This document shows, in pieces, positions 56,717 through 64,000 of a stretch of 64,000 nt of DNA. The position numbers were made by a program, and so were the translations under genes. The stretch covers positions 3,171,001 through 3,235,000 of the forward strand of contig NZ_CP059164.1 in the NCBI RefSeq assembly GCF_013466985.1, written 5' to 3'. This stretch comes from Nocardioides ungokensis. GTDB taxonomy: Bacteria; Actinomycetota; Actinomycetes; Propionibacteriales; Nocardioidaceae. The notes below the pieces were generated by a model, which saw only the letters and a program-made list of their open reading frames with translations, did not search any database and was not told the origin of the DNA. Position 1 is the first letter of the stretch. Each line of letters opens with the position of its first letter.

Positions 56717-57320
56717 GCCCTCGGTCGGCCGCGACTACCGCGACGACGACTGGTACGCCGAGGACCTCGGCGCCGCACGCTTCGAGGGGTGCACCTTCAC
56801 CGACGTCGATCTCAGCGAGGCGAGCACGGCGGGCGCGGTCTTCGACCAGTGCACCTTCCACGGCGGCCGCTTCAACGCCTCGACCCATCTCAGCTCGGCG
56901 TTCGTCGCCTGCGACTTCCGCCGGACCAGCTTCTTCGACGCGACGTTCGAGGGCTGCAAGATGCTCGGGTCGGTCTTCACCGAGTGCACGCTGCGGCCCA
57001 TGCGGGTGGTCGGCGGGCAGTGGCGCGGTGTCACCATCCGGGGCGGCAACCTCACGAAGCTCGACCTCACCGGCCTCGACCTGCGCGAGGCCGATCTCTC
57101 GCTCTCGAACCTGACCGGCACGACGTTGCGCGACGCCCGGCTCGACGGTGCCACCCTGCGCGACGCCGACCTCGGCGACACGGACCTGCGGGGCGCGAGC
57201 CTGGACCGGGTCGACCTGGCCGCAGCACGGCTCCGGCGCACGAAGCTGGACCTGGCCGGGGCGGTGCTCCTCGCGGAGCTCCACGGCGCCGACGTCGACG
57301 TGGCGCTCCCCGACCACTGA
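56709..57320 (+). CDS. Pentapeptide-repeat protein
   Basis: This 203-residue protein consists largely of A(D/N)LXX-type repeats that form a quadrilateral beta-helix: FEGCTFTDVDLSEASTAGAV, FDATFEGCKMLGSVFTEC, then LTKLDLTGLDLREADLSLSN and LRDARLDGATLRDADLGDTD. It resembles the Qnr/McbG-like group in length, but chromosomal copies have varied or unknown roles. Start is ATG 56709, inside the DUF2087 gene end. It converges on the TetR gene at 57339. Confidence 0.9.
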   Translation: MSEPSVGRDYRDDDWYAEDLGAARFEGCTFTDVDLSEASTAGAVFDQCTFHGGRFNASTHLSSAFVACDFRRTSFFDATFEGCKMLGSVFTECTLRPMRVVGGQWRGVTIRGGNLTKLDLTGLDLREADLSLSNLTGTTLRDARLDGATLRDADLGDTDLRGASLDRVDLAAARLRRTKLDLAGAVLLAELHGADVDVALPDH

Positions 57321-57338
57321 ACCGGTCGGGGCGTGGCC

Positions 57339-57902
57339 CTACGCCGTCGCGCCCTGGCGCAGCCTGATCCCGTCGACCACGATGCCCAGCCCCAGCTCGA
57401 AGTCGGAGCCCTCGCGGGGTGCCTCGTCGATCGCACCCGCGCTGCCGGCCTGGAGGTGGGTCTGCTCCTCGGAGACGTGCCCGAAGACGAAGTGCAGCAG
57501 CGTGCGTGCGGCGGTCCGCCGCAGGTCGGGGGCGAACCCTCCCTCGGCCAGCGCGGCCTCGAGCTCCCGGTCGGGAGCACCGGCGCCGAGCCCGAAGGCG
57601 TGCACGGTGGCGACCACCTCGGCGCCGTCGCGATAGGCCAGCATGGCGTCGCGGAGCTCGCCGCACACCGCCCGGACGCGCTGGTCCCAGGCCAGTCCCT
57701 CAGCGCGCGGCCGCCGGCCGCGGTCGAGGATCTCGTCCGCGACGGCCGCCAGCAGGGTCTGCTTGTTGATGAAGTGGTGGTAGAGGGCGCTCGGCTGGAC
57801 CCCCAGCTCGGCACCGAGCCGTCGCATGGTCAGGTCGGCCAGGCCGTAGGTGTCCAGCACGACGATCGCACGTTCGACGACGTCGCTGCGGTGGTAGCGC
57901 AT
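57339..57902 (-). CDS. TetR-family regulator, probable BioQ-type biotin repressor
   Basis: This 187-residue regulator has an N-terminal TetR helix-turn-helix (VLDTYGLADLTMRRLGAELG, VQPSALYHHFINKQTLLAAV) and a TetR_C-like ligand domain. It is divergent from bioYMN, and the shared 136-bp region has a TGAAC-N3-GTTCA palindrome over the bioY promoter. BioQ of corynebacteria and mycobacteria is a TetR protein that binds TGAAC-N3-GTTAC and represses biotin genes. Position and operator support the role; the effector is not visible from sequence. Confidence 0.82.
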   Translation of the reverse strand: MRYHRSDVVERAIVVLDTYGLADLTMRRLGAELGVQPSALYHHFINKQTLLAAVADEILDRGRRPRAEGLAWDQRVRAVCGELRDAMLAYRDGAEVVATVHAFGLGAGAPDRELEAALAEGGFAPDLRRTAARTLLHFVFGHVSEEQTHLQAGSAGAIDEAPREGSDFELGLGIVVDGIRLRQGATA

Positions 57903-57955
57903 GTGCCCCCCTCCTCGTCACGCCCTCGTGGACGGGTCACACCGACCCACCCACT

Positions 57956-57985
57956 TTGACCGCCGGCGTGGGCCCACCCTAACCT
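57956..57985 (+). promoter_or_regulatory. bioYMN promoter
   Basis: TTGACC (57956-57961), an 18-bp spacer and TAACCT (57980-57985) make a good sigma-70-type promoter about 53 bp before the bioY start. Confidence 0.6.
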
Positions 57986-57997
57986 GAACGCCGTTCA
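57985..57997. promoter_or_regulatory. BioQ-like operator
   Basis: TGAAC-GCC-GTTCA is a perfect 13-bp palindrome whose first base is the last of the -10 box. It matches the BioQ consensus TGAAC-N3-GTTAC in all but one base, and its position at the transcription start suits repression. Confidence 0.6.
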
Positions 57998-58038
57998 CCT
58001 GGCGCTCGCTCCAGGTCGGTCCGCACCGAAGGATGACC

Positions 58039-58662
58039 ATGCCGCACTCCCCCGCCCGCCGGAACACCGGCACCGACCTCGCCCTCATCGCCGGGTTCGC
58101 GGCCCTGATCGCCGTCTGCGCGATCCTGCCCTCGATCAACGTCGCGGGCCCGGTGCCGATCACCCTCCAGACCTTCGGGGTGCTGCTCACCGGCGCGGTC
58201 CTGGGTGCCCGCCGGGGCTTCCTCGCCGTCCTGCTCTACCTCGTCATCGGGGCGGCCGGCCTGCCGGTCTTCGCCGGGGGGAGCGCCGGGCTCGGGGTCT
58301 TCTCCGGCCCGACCGTCGGCTACCTCGTCGGCTTCCCCCTGGCTGCCGGCTGCTGCGGGTTCGTCGTCGAGCGGCTGCCGCGCCGCGCCGTGCAGACCAG
58401 CGTGCCGCTGATCTTCCTCGCCGGGCTCGTCGGCAGCGCCCTGTTCATCCACACGCTCGGCATGGCCGGACTCGTCTGGCGCCTCGACATCAGCTGGTCG
58501 GCCGCCTTCGACATCGACAAGGTGTTCTGGATCGGCGACCTCGTCAAGAACCTCGTGATGGCCCTGGTCGCCACCGCGGTGCTCCGGGCGTTCCCCGACC
58601 TGCTCCCCGCCCGTCCCGACCGTGCCGCCCCCGCGACCACGGAGGATGCTGTCTCCGCGTGA
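58039..58662 (+). CDS. bioY: Biotin transporter substrate-binding subunit BioY
   Basis: This 207-residue membrane S component of an ECF transporter captures biotin. It has six helices and the BioY motifs VPITLQTFGVLLTGAVLGAR, YLVIGAAGLPVFAGGSAGLG and GPTVGYLVGFPLAA. ATG 58039 has GAAGGA upstream; ATG 58033 is also possible. It overlaps bioM by 4 nt. Repression by the adjacent TetR protein is likely. Confidence 0.95.
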   Translation: MPHSPARRNTGTDLALIAGFAALIAVCAILPSINVAGPVPITLQTFGVLLTGAVLGARRGFLAVLLYLVIGAAGLPVFAGGSAGLGVFSGPTVGYLVGFPLAAGCCGFVVERLPRRAVQTSVPLIFLAGLVGSALFIHTLGMAGLVWRLDISWSAAFDIDKVFWIGDLVKNLVMALVATAVLRAFPDLLPARPDRAAPATTEDAVSA

Positions 58663-59348
58663 GCCGGATCGAGCTGGAGCAGGTCACCGTCCGGGTTCCC
58701 ACCGTCGACGGCGACCTGCGCATCCTGGAGGAGACCAGCCTCACCCTGACCGAGCGGCGGGTGGCCCTGATCGGTCCCAACGGCTCGGGCAAGTCCACGC
58801 TGGCCCGTCTGGTCAACGGGCTGGTCGGTGCGACGACCGGTCGGGTGCTCGTCGACGGTCTCGACGTGGCCCGGGAGGGACGGGCGGTACGACGCCGGGT
58901 GGGGTTCGCGTTCACCGACCCGGCCGCACAGCTGGTGATGCCGACCGCGGCCGAGGACGTCGCCCTGTCGCTGCGGCGCACCCACCGCGACAAGGCCGAA
59001 CGGCGACGCGCCGCCCTCGAGATCCTCGCGGGCTACGGGCTGGAGGGCCTCGGCGACCGCAGCGTGCACGGCCTCTCCGGCGGCCAGCGCCAGCTGCTCG
59101 CGCTCGCCGGGGTGCTCGCGACCGGCCCCGACATCCTCGTCGCCGACGAGCCCACCACGCTGCTCGACCTGGCCAACAGCCGTCGGATCGGTGACCTGCT
59201 CTTCTCGCTGCCCCAGCAGCTGGTGCTCGTCACCCACGACCTCGACCTTGCGGCCCGCTGCGACCGCGCGCTCGTCGTGGACGGGGGCCGGGTCGTCTTC
59301 GACGGGCCGGCGGAGAGCGCCGTGCAGCACTACCGGACCACGGCCTGA
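58659..59348 (+). CDS. bioM: Biotin ECF transporter ATPase BioM
   Basis: This 229-residue ABC ATPase has Walker A GPNGSGKSTLAR, Q-loop region FTDPAAQLVMPTAAEDVALS, signature LSGGQRQLLALAGVLA and Walker B ILVADEPTTLLDL, followed by the switch His in LVTHDLDLAA. The Q-loop and coupling features are those of ECF A components. GTG 58659 overlaps the bioY stop (GTGA). bioN follows 10 bp later. Confidence 0.93.
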   Translation: MSRIELEQVTVRVPTVDGDLRILEETSLTLTERRVALIGPNGSGKSTLARLVNGLVGATTGRVLVDGLDVAREGRAVRRRVGFAFTDPAAQLVMPTAAEDVALSLRRTHRDKAERRRAALEILAGYGLEGLGDRSVHGLSGGQRQLLALAGVLATGPDILVADEPTTLLDLANSRRIGDLLFSLPQQLVLVTHDLDLAARCDRALVVDGGRVVFDGPAESAVQHYRTTA

Positions 59349-59358
59349 GGCGGCCGCC

Positions 59359-59970
59359 GTGACGACCACCCTGCTCGGCAGCCACCGGCCCGGCACGACC
59401 CTGCTCCACCGACTGCCCGCCGGCGCGAAGCTGGCGACGTTCCTGGTGGTGGGCGTGGTCGTGGTGGCGGTTCGCGGCCCGGTCAGCGCGCTCGCGTTCC
59501 TCGTCGGCGCCGTCGGACTGGCGGTGTGGTCGGGCATGCCGCTGCGCGCGGCGCTGCGGTCGCTGCGCGGGATCCTGGTGATGGCCGTGCTCCTGGCGGC
59601 CTACCAGTCCTGGCAGCACGGGTGGCCGCGTGCCGTCGAGTCCGTGGGCGACCTCGTCACCCTGGTCCTGCTCGCCACGGTGCTCACGGTGACCACCCCG
59701 GTCGACGAGATCCTCGACACCGTGACGCGAGCCCTGCGGCCATTCCGCCGGGTCGGTGTCGACGCCGACCAGGTGGCGCTCGCCTTCGCCCTCACCATCC
59801 GCGCGATCCCGACCACCATCGAGATCGCCGACGAGACTCTCGACGCCGCCCTGGCGCGGGGGCTCGAACGGGACCCGCGCGCCCGGCTGACCCCCGTGGT
59901 GATCCGGGTCGTCGCGCACGCCCGCGCGACCGGGGACGCGCTGCACGCGCGCGGCCTCGGCGACGACTGA
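59359..59970 (+). CDS. bioN: Biotin ECF transporter transmembrane subunit BioN
   Basis: This 203-residue EcfT-type protein links the ATPase to BioY. It has four or five helices and the two coupling-helix Ala-Arg-Gly motifs AALARGLERD and ALHARGLGDD. PGTTLLHRLPAGAKLATFLV is the usual N-terminus. Start is GTG 59359. It completes a three-gene biotin uptake operon and converges on the amidase gene. Confidence 0.92.
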   Translation: MTTTLLGSHRPGTTLLHRLPAGAKLATFLVVGVVVVAVRGPVSALAFLVGAVGLAVWSGMPLRAALRSLRGILVMAVLLAAYQSWQHGWPRAVESVGDLVTLVLLATVLTVTTPVDEILDTVTRALRPFRRVGVDADQVALAFALTIRAIPTTIEIADETLDAALARGLERDPRARLTPVVIRVVAHARATGDALHARGLGDD

Positions 59971-59985
59971 CGCTGCGGGCGTCGC

Positions 59986-61377
59986 TCACCAACCCGGCGG
60001 GCGGCGGTCCGACCAGGGTGCCGCGGCCTCGACCTGAGCGGCGAGGGAGAGCAGCAGCTCCTCCTCGGCGGGGCGGGCGGCCAGCATGACCCCCACGGGG
60101 AGCCCGTCGGCGGTCCAGTGCAGCGGCAGCGAGACCGCGGGCATCCCGGTGACGTTCCACGCGGAGGTCCAGGGGGTGAAGTCCTTCTGGGCCTCGAAGT
60201 CCGCGGCCGGGTCGTCGTCGTCGCGCAGCGCGCCGACCGGCAGCGGCGGGGTGGCCAGGGTCGGCGTCAGGACCGCGTCGTAGGGGGCCAGCGCGGTCAG
60301 CGCAGCGGCCGCGAAGCGGCGCACCTCCCCGATCGCCAGTCCGAACTCCGGCCCGGTGACCGCACGCCCCCGCTCGGTCAGCCACCGCGTGAGCGGCCGC
60401 AGCAGGTGCTCCCTCTCGGGCGGCACCACCGACAGCGCGGTGAGCACCGACCAACAGGTCTCGAAGACGGGCACCGCGTCGTGCGGCAGCGGCACGTCGA
60501 TGTCCACGACCTCGTGGCCCAGCGACGCCAGCAGCCGCGACGCCGACTCCCACGCCGCGACGCACTCGGGGTCCACGGCGACGTCGGCGATCACCGGCTC
60601 GACGAAACGCGCGATCCGCAGCGGGCCCGGCTCCCGGTCGCAGGCGGCGAGGAACGGCGCGGTCGGGGGCGGCGCCCAGGACGGGTCGCCGGGTCGCCGC
60701 CCGGCCAGGACGTCCAGCAGCGCGGCGGCGTCGCGCACGGTCCGGGCGAGCGACCCGGCCGTGGCGAGGCCCACGGGGTCGCCGTACATCGGGTGCCCGC
60801 TGATCCGGCCGCGCGACGGCTTGAGGCCCACCAGGCCGCAGCACGACGCCGGGATCCGGATCGAGCCACCGCCGTCGGAGCCCTGCGCGACCGGCACCAG
60901 CCCCGCCGCGACCGCCGCCGCGGCGCCGCCGGAGGAGCCACCCGCCATCCGGCCGTGGTCGTACGGCGTGACGGCCGGTGGAGCCACCGCGGGCTCGGTG
61001 TAGCAGGGCGAGCCGAACTCGGGCGTGTTGGTCTTGCCGAGGCTCACCATGCCGGCCGCCTCGATCGACAGGGTCACCCCGTCCGAGATGTCCGGCACGA
61101 AGTCGCGAAAGGCCTCCGAGCCGAAGGTGGTGCGCACCCCCGCGGTCAGGTTGAGGTCCTTGATGGCCGTGGGGACCCCGAAGAGCGGGGACTCGCCCGA
61201 GCCCAGCGCGAAGGCGGCCTCCCGGGCCCTCTCGGGGGTGAGCGTGACGAACGCGCCGACCGAGTCGAGTCGGTCGGCGCGTTCGAGGTAGTGGTCGACG
61301 AGCTCCGCGGGCGACACCTCGCGGCGTCGCACGAGGTCACCCTGCTCCAGCGCTGTCAGGTCATGGAGGTCGGCCAT
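59986..61377 (-). CDS. Amidase-signature family hydrolase
   Basis: This 463-residue enzyme has the Ser-cisSer-Lys triad: the lysine in GVPTAIKDLN, the glycine/serine-rich AGGSSGGAAAAVAAGLVPVA and the nucleophile region GSDGGGSIRIPASCCGLVGL. It hydrolyses amide bonds; the group includes GatA-like, indoleacetamide and nylon-oligomer amidases. It is not obviously GatA, since gatB and gatC are absent here. It is upstream of nothing obviously related; the flavin reductase gene lies 17 bp upstream on the same strand. Confidence 0.93.
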   Translation of the reverse strand: MADLHDLTALEQGDLVRRREVSPAELVDHYLERADRLDSVGAFVTLTPERAREAAFALGSGESPLFGVPTAIKDLNLTAGVRTTFGSEAFRDFVPDISDGVTLSIEAAGMVSLGKTNTPEFGSPCYTEPAVAPPAVTPYDHGRMAGGSSGGAAAAVAAGLVPVAQGSDGGGSIRIPASCCGLVGLKPSRGRISGHPMYGDPVGLATAGSLARTVRDAAALLDVLAGRRPGDPSWAPPPTAPFLAACDREPGPLRIARFVEPVIADVAVDPECVAAWESASRLLASLGHEVVDIDVPLPHDAVPVFETCWSVLTALSVVPPEREHLLRPLTRWLTERGRAVTGPEFGLAIGEVRRFAAAALTALAPYDAVLTPTLATPPLPVGALRDDDDPAADFEAQKDFTPWTSAWNVTGMPAVSLPLHWTADGLPVGVMLAARPAEEELLLSLAAQVEAAAPWSDRRPPGW

Positions 61378-61394
61378 GCCCCGACGCTAACGGG

Positions 61395-61940
61395 TCAGGC
61401 GGCAGCTTCCTCGGTGTACTCCGCGAGGGTGCGGACCGCGGCGACCAGGCGGTCGAGGACCTCGGGGTCGGTGAGCACGTCGACCTCGAGAGCGGACTGC
61501 GACACGGTCACGTCCTCGACGACGACCGCACCGGCGATGCCGGCCGAGCGCACGGTGTCCTGGTGCGCCCACTTGCCGCCGTACGGCGTCGGGGTCGCGC
61601 CGATGACGCCGAAGGGCTTGCCCTTGATCGCGCCGACGCCGTAGGGGCGCGAGAGCCAGTCGATGGCGTTGTTCAGGACGGCCGGCATTGTCCCGTTGTA
61701 CTCAGGCGTGACCGCGAGCACGCGGTCGGCCGCGACTACCCGGTCCCGCAGCGCAGCGGCCGTGGCAGGGACGTTCTCGCCGTCGAGGTCCTCGTTGTAG
61801 AACGGCAGCTCGTGCAGGTTCTCGGCGATCTCGATCTCGACGCCGGAGGGGGCCAGCTCCTGCAGCTTCTCCGCGATGCGGCGGTTCAGCGAGTCGGCGC
61901 GGAGGCTGCCGACGAGGATGAGGACGCGGGTGTCTGCCAT
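61395..61940 (-). CDS. NAD(P)H-dependent FMN reductase
   Basis: This 181-residue flavodoxin-fold protein has the FMN phosphate loop VGSLRADSLNRRIAE (residues 11-25), LPFYNEDLDGENVP and the TPEYNGTMPAVLNNAIDWLS motif of the azoreductase/chromate-reductase group. It transfers electrons from NAD(P)H to quinones, azo dyes or similar. It is divergent from a TetR-type gene with an operator palindrome between them, so it is probably the repressor's target, induced by an electrophile or quinone. Confidence 0.92.
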   Translation of the reverse strand: MADTRVLILVGSLRADSLNRRIAEKLQELAPSGVEIEIAENLHELPFYNEDLDGENVPATAAALRDRVVAADRVLAVTPEYNGTMPAVLNNAIDWLSRPYGVGAIKGKPFGVIGATPTPYGGKWAHQDTVRSAGIAGAVVVEDVTVSQSALEVDVLTDPEVLDRLVAAVRTLAEYTEEAAA

Positions 61941-61982
61941 GAAGTGCTCCTACAGGGGTTTCGGGGGACAGTCCACGAGACC

Positions 61983-62002
61983 AAACGGACTGCGGTCCGC
62001 TT
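61983..62002. promoter_or_regulatory. TetR-type operator between flavin reductase and tetR genes
   Basis: AAACGGACTGCGGTCCGCTT is a near-perfect palindrome (CGGAC-TGCG-GTCCG core, 1 mismatch in the flanks) 43 bp before the reductase start. Such CGGAC/GTCCG repeats are typical TetR-family operators in actinobacteria. Confidence 0.6.
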
Positions 62003-62071
62003 AGTATTCCCCGTCCCGGCCACCTTCATCCGCCCGGCCCCGCCTGCGGCCTGTCTAGAGTGAGCGACGTC

Positions 62072-62674
62072 ATGTCCGAGCACCACCTCCTGCCCCTGGT
62101 GGACGCGCCCACCCCGGAGCGGCGCGATGCCGCACGCAACCGGGAGGCGCTGCTCCGGGCTGCCCAGGAGCTGGTCGAGCGCTGCAGCGCGGACGCGGTC
62201 ACCATGGACGCGGTCGCCGCCGCCGCGGGGGTCGGGAAGGGCACCGTCTTCCGACGGTTCCACTCCCGCGAGGGACTGATGGCGGCGCTGCTCGACCACT
62301 CCGAGACCGAGTGGCAGGCCGCCGTGATGTCCGGGCCGCCCCCGCTCGGCCCCGGCGCCGAGCCGTGGGAACGCCTGATGGCGTTCGGACGCTCCCGCCT
62401 CGAGACCACCCTGCTCCACGCCGACCTGATCCGGCAGGCGGGCCGGGCGGGAACGCGCTCGTTCGCGGCGTACTCCTTCGCCGCCATGCACGTGCGCTAC
62501 CTCCTCGCCCAGCTCGGCGTCACGGGGGACCTGCCCCTTCTCGCGACCGCACTGATGGCGCCCCTCGAGGCGCCCGTCCTCGACCAGCAGGTGCGCATCG
62601 AGGGTCTCGACGTCGACCGGATCCACGCGGGCTGGGTCGACCTGGCCCGACGCATCGTGGGGAGGCGTACCTAA
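62072..62674 (+). CDS. TetR-family regulator
   Basis: This 200-residue regulator has the TetR helix-turn-helix DAVTMDAVAAAAGVGKGTVF-RRF (about 45-67) and an all-helical effector domain. It is divergent from the flavin reductase; the intergenic palindrome at 61983-62002 is its likely operator, so autoregulation and control of the reductase are expected. ATG 62072 is chosen; GTG 62060 in frame is possible, neither has a strong ribosome site. Confidence 0.88.
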   Translation: MSEHHLLPLVDAPTPERRDAARNREALLRAAQELVERCSADAVTMDAVAAAAGVGKGTVFRRFHSREGLMAALLDHSETEWQAAVMSGPPPLGPGAEPWERLMAFGRSRLETTLLHADLIRQAGRAGTRSFAAYSFAAMHVRYLLAQLGVTGDLPLLATALMAPLEAPVLDQQVRIEGLDVDRIHAGWVDLARRIVGRRT

Positions 62675-62808
62675 TGTTGGGCCGATCTCCGAGCCCAGCC
62701 TGAGAAGACCCTCAATTTCAGGCATGACTCGCCTGAGTGCGCTTCCTAGGTTCACGGACATGGGAGGACAGGCCTTCCCATTCGATTGAGGCCTAGGGGG
62801 CCAAGACA

Positions 62809-63243
62809 ATGAACAAGACAACCAAGACCGCTGGTGCCGGCGTAGCCGCGCTGGCTCTGGTCGCACTCTCCGCCGGTGCGGCGAGTGCGGAAAGCACACT
62901 CGTCAAGATCGGCAAGTACGGCGAGCTCTCCGCGACGCACAACATCGCGTGGATCAAGCTGAAGGTCACCTGCTCGCCGGACACCACGTCCGCCGAGGCC
63001 GACCTCTACCTCACCCAGGTCACGCACGGCACCGTGCAGACGCAGTACTCGGAGGTGTCGTTCTACAACTCCGTCGAGTGCTCGGGCAACGAGGAAGCCG
63101 TCTGGATCCCGGTCCGCCGGCCCACCGGTGGGTACAAGTGGGTCCAGGGCGCCGCGCGCGTCTCGGACGTCAACATCTACACCGAGGACCCGTCGGGCGA
63201 CTTCTCCAGCCACCTCGACGGCCGCACGGTCCACCTGCGCTGA
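62809..63243 (+). CDS. Small secreted protein of unknown function
   Basis: This 144-residue protein has a clear signal peptide (NKTTKTAGAGVAALALVALS, cut near SAGAASA, residue 27). The mature part, about 117 residues, has two cysteines (Cys55, Cys91) that could form a disulfide and beta-strand-rich sequence (AEADLYLTQVTHGTVQTQYS, YKWVQGAARVSDVNIYTED). I know no family. AGGGG precedes ATG 62809. It is monocistronic, ending at a strong hairpin. The 134 bp before it is less G+C-rich than its surroundings. Confidence 0.72.
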   Translation: MNKTTKTAGAGVAALALVALSAGAASAESTLVKIGKYGELSATHNIAWIKLKVTCSPDTTSAEADLYLTQVTHGTVQTQYSEVSFYNSVECSGNEEAVWIPVRRPTGGYKWVQGAARVSDVNIYTEDPSGDFSSHLDGRTVHLR

Positions 63244-63256
63244 CCGCTGGACACAG

Positions 63257-63286
63257 CCCCTCCCTCCCGCTCGCGGGAGGGAGGGG
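63257..63286 (+). terminator. Terminator of the secreted-protein gene
   Basis: CCCCTCCCTCCCG (63257-63269) and CGGGAGGGAGGGG (63274-63286) form a 13-bp stem with a CTCG loop, followed by TTCT, 14 bp after the stop codon. Confidence 0.8.
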
Positions 63287-63347
63287 TTCTCCATGTCGGG
63301 CACTCCATGTCGGGACAGGGCCGACGAGGCGTGCCGGAGGGTGCGGG

Positions 63348-64000
63348 TCAGACCTGCCGGCGCCGCAGGCCGAACGTGACCCCGTCGACCAGCGCCCCCC
63401 ACGAGGCCTCGATGACGTTGTGCCCCACGCCCACCGTCACCCACGACGACTCCCCGTCGCTGGTCTCGATGAGCACCCGGGTGATCGCGTCGGTGCCGTG
63501 CCCCTGGTCCAGGATGCGCACCTTGTAGTCGATCAGCTCGAACTTCGCGACCTGCGGGTAGGCCTGGCCGATGGCCTCGCGCAGCGCCTGGTCCAGCGCG
63601 TTGACCGGACCGTTGCCCTCGCCGGTCACGACGTAGCGCACCCCGTCGGCCTTCAGCTTCACGGTCGCCTCGGAGACGGCCTCCTCGCCCACCGCCGAGC
63701 GCGGCAGGGTCTCGGTGATCACCCGCCACGACTCGACCTCGAAGTACGACGGCCGCCGGCCCTCGACCTCCTCGAGGAGCAGCAGCTCGAACGACGCGTC
63801 GGCGGCCTCGAAGGTGTAGCCGCGCGCCTCGAGCTCCTTGACCCGATCGGTCACCCGGGTGACCAGCTCCTTGTCGCCCCGAGGACCAGTGAGGTCGAAG
63901 CCGAGCTCTCGTCCTTTCAGCTCGATCGAGGCGCGCCCGGCCATGTCCGAGACCAACAGCCTCATGTCGTTGCCGACCCCCACGGGGTCCATGTGCTGGT
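63348..64000 (-). CDS. cimA: Citramalate synthase, C-terminal part (5' end outside window)
   Basis: The frame is open to the window edge, so this is the last 217 residues. The linker and LeuA-type regulatory dimerisation domain show NDMRLLVSDMAGRASIELKG, YFEVESWRVITETLPRS, GEGNGPVNALDQALREAIGQ and FELIDYKVRILDQGHGTDAI. That order is typical of the CimA/2-isopropylmalate-synthase-like branch that makes (R)-citramalate for isoleucine synthesis; 2-isopropylmalate synthase proper is less similar in the linker. The catalytic TIM barrel is outside. The regulatory domain binds the end product. Confidence 0.85.
   Translation of the reverse strand, partial: QHMDPVGVGNDMRLLVSDMAGRASIELKGRELGFDLTGPRGDKELVTRVTDRVKELEARGYTFEAADASFELLLLEEVEGRRPSYFEVESWRVITETLPRSAVGEEAVSEATVKLKADGVRYVVTGEGNGPVNALDQALREAIGQAYPQVAKFELIDYKVRILDQGHGTDAITRVLIETSDGESSWVTVGVGHNVIEASWGALVDGVTFGLRRRQV

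Overview
The window is about 72% G+C DNA (judged by eye) from a high-G+C actinobacterium, most likely Nocardioidaceae (Nocardioides or a close relative). The evidence is gene order (rpsP-khpA-rimM-trmD-rplS-lepB-rnhB; smc-ftsY-amtB-glnB-glnD-ffh; coaD-DUF177-rpmF-rnc-mutM; rpmB-DAK2-recG-rsmD), an F420 gene (cofC), actinobacterial biotin transport (bioYMN with a TetR regulator), an HU protein with a Lys/Ala tail, zinc-type L28 and L32, and frequent GTG/TTG starts. It is a core chromosomal segment. I see no prophage, insertion sequence, integrase or CRISPR array.

Layout. 1-5134: end of an FAD oxidoreductase, then a minus-strand ribosome-biogenesis operon; trmD is fused to an acetyltransferase domain, and rplS has a leader that could fold in two exclusive ways. 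5135-10357: variable insert with a membrane protein, a two-component system, another membrane protein, an amidohydrolase and a NYN-domain protein. 10358-23682: ffh, glnD, two tandem amtB-glnB pairs (each behind a terminator and a putative GlnR box), ftsY, a thioesterase and smc. 23854-29054: accessory block between smc and mutM (phosphotransferase-like protein, MFS transporter, LuxR regulator, two secreted proteins, a small coiled-coil protein). 29130-37170: mutM, rnc, rpmF, DUF177, coaD, rsmD, recG, DAK2 protein and rpmB. 37315-44858: thiL, an AsnC-type protein, a DUF3515 lipoprotein, ddl, a PLP enzyme, gpsA/plsC, cofC and HU. 45186-51312: leuCD with a divergent IclR regulator, ogt, an Ada-AlkA repair protein and an LCP protein. 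51404-54918: tRNA-Glu, tRNA-Gln, a CPBP protease, gltX and an FAH-family hydrolase. 54945-62674: M23 peptidase, DUF2087 and pentapeptide proteins, the biotin regulator and transporter, an amidase, a flavin reductase and its TetR regulator. 62809-64000: an orphan secreted protein and the C-terminal part of citramalate synthase.

Working together. The nitrogen block couples ammonium uptake (AmtB), PII sensing and PII modification (GlnD). Ffh and FtsY form the two halves of protein targeting, and LepB processes the exported proteins. GltX sits beside the two tRNAs it would charge. LeuCD and CimA both belong to branched-chain amino-acid synthesis. BioYMN import biotin under a probable BioQ-type repressor.

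Data-quality warning. At least ten genes, including smc and glnD, are split by single-base frame changes, nearly all repairable by adding one G/C. I read these as sequence errors rather than gene decay and annotate the genes as whole loci with the break position given.
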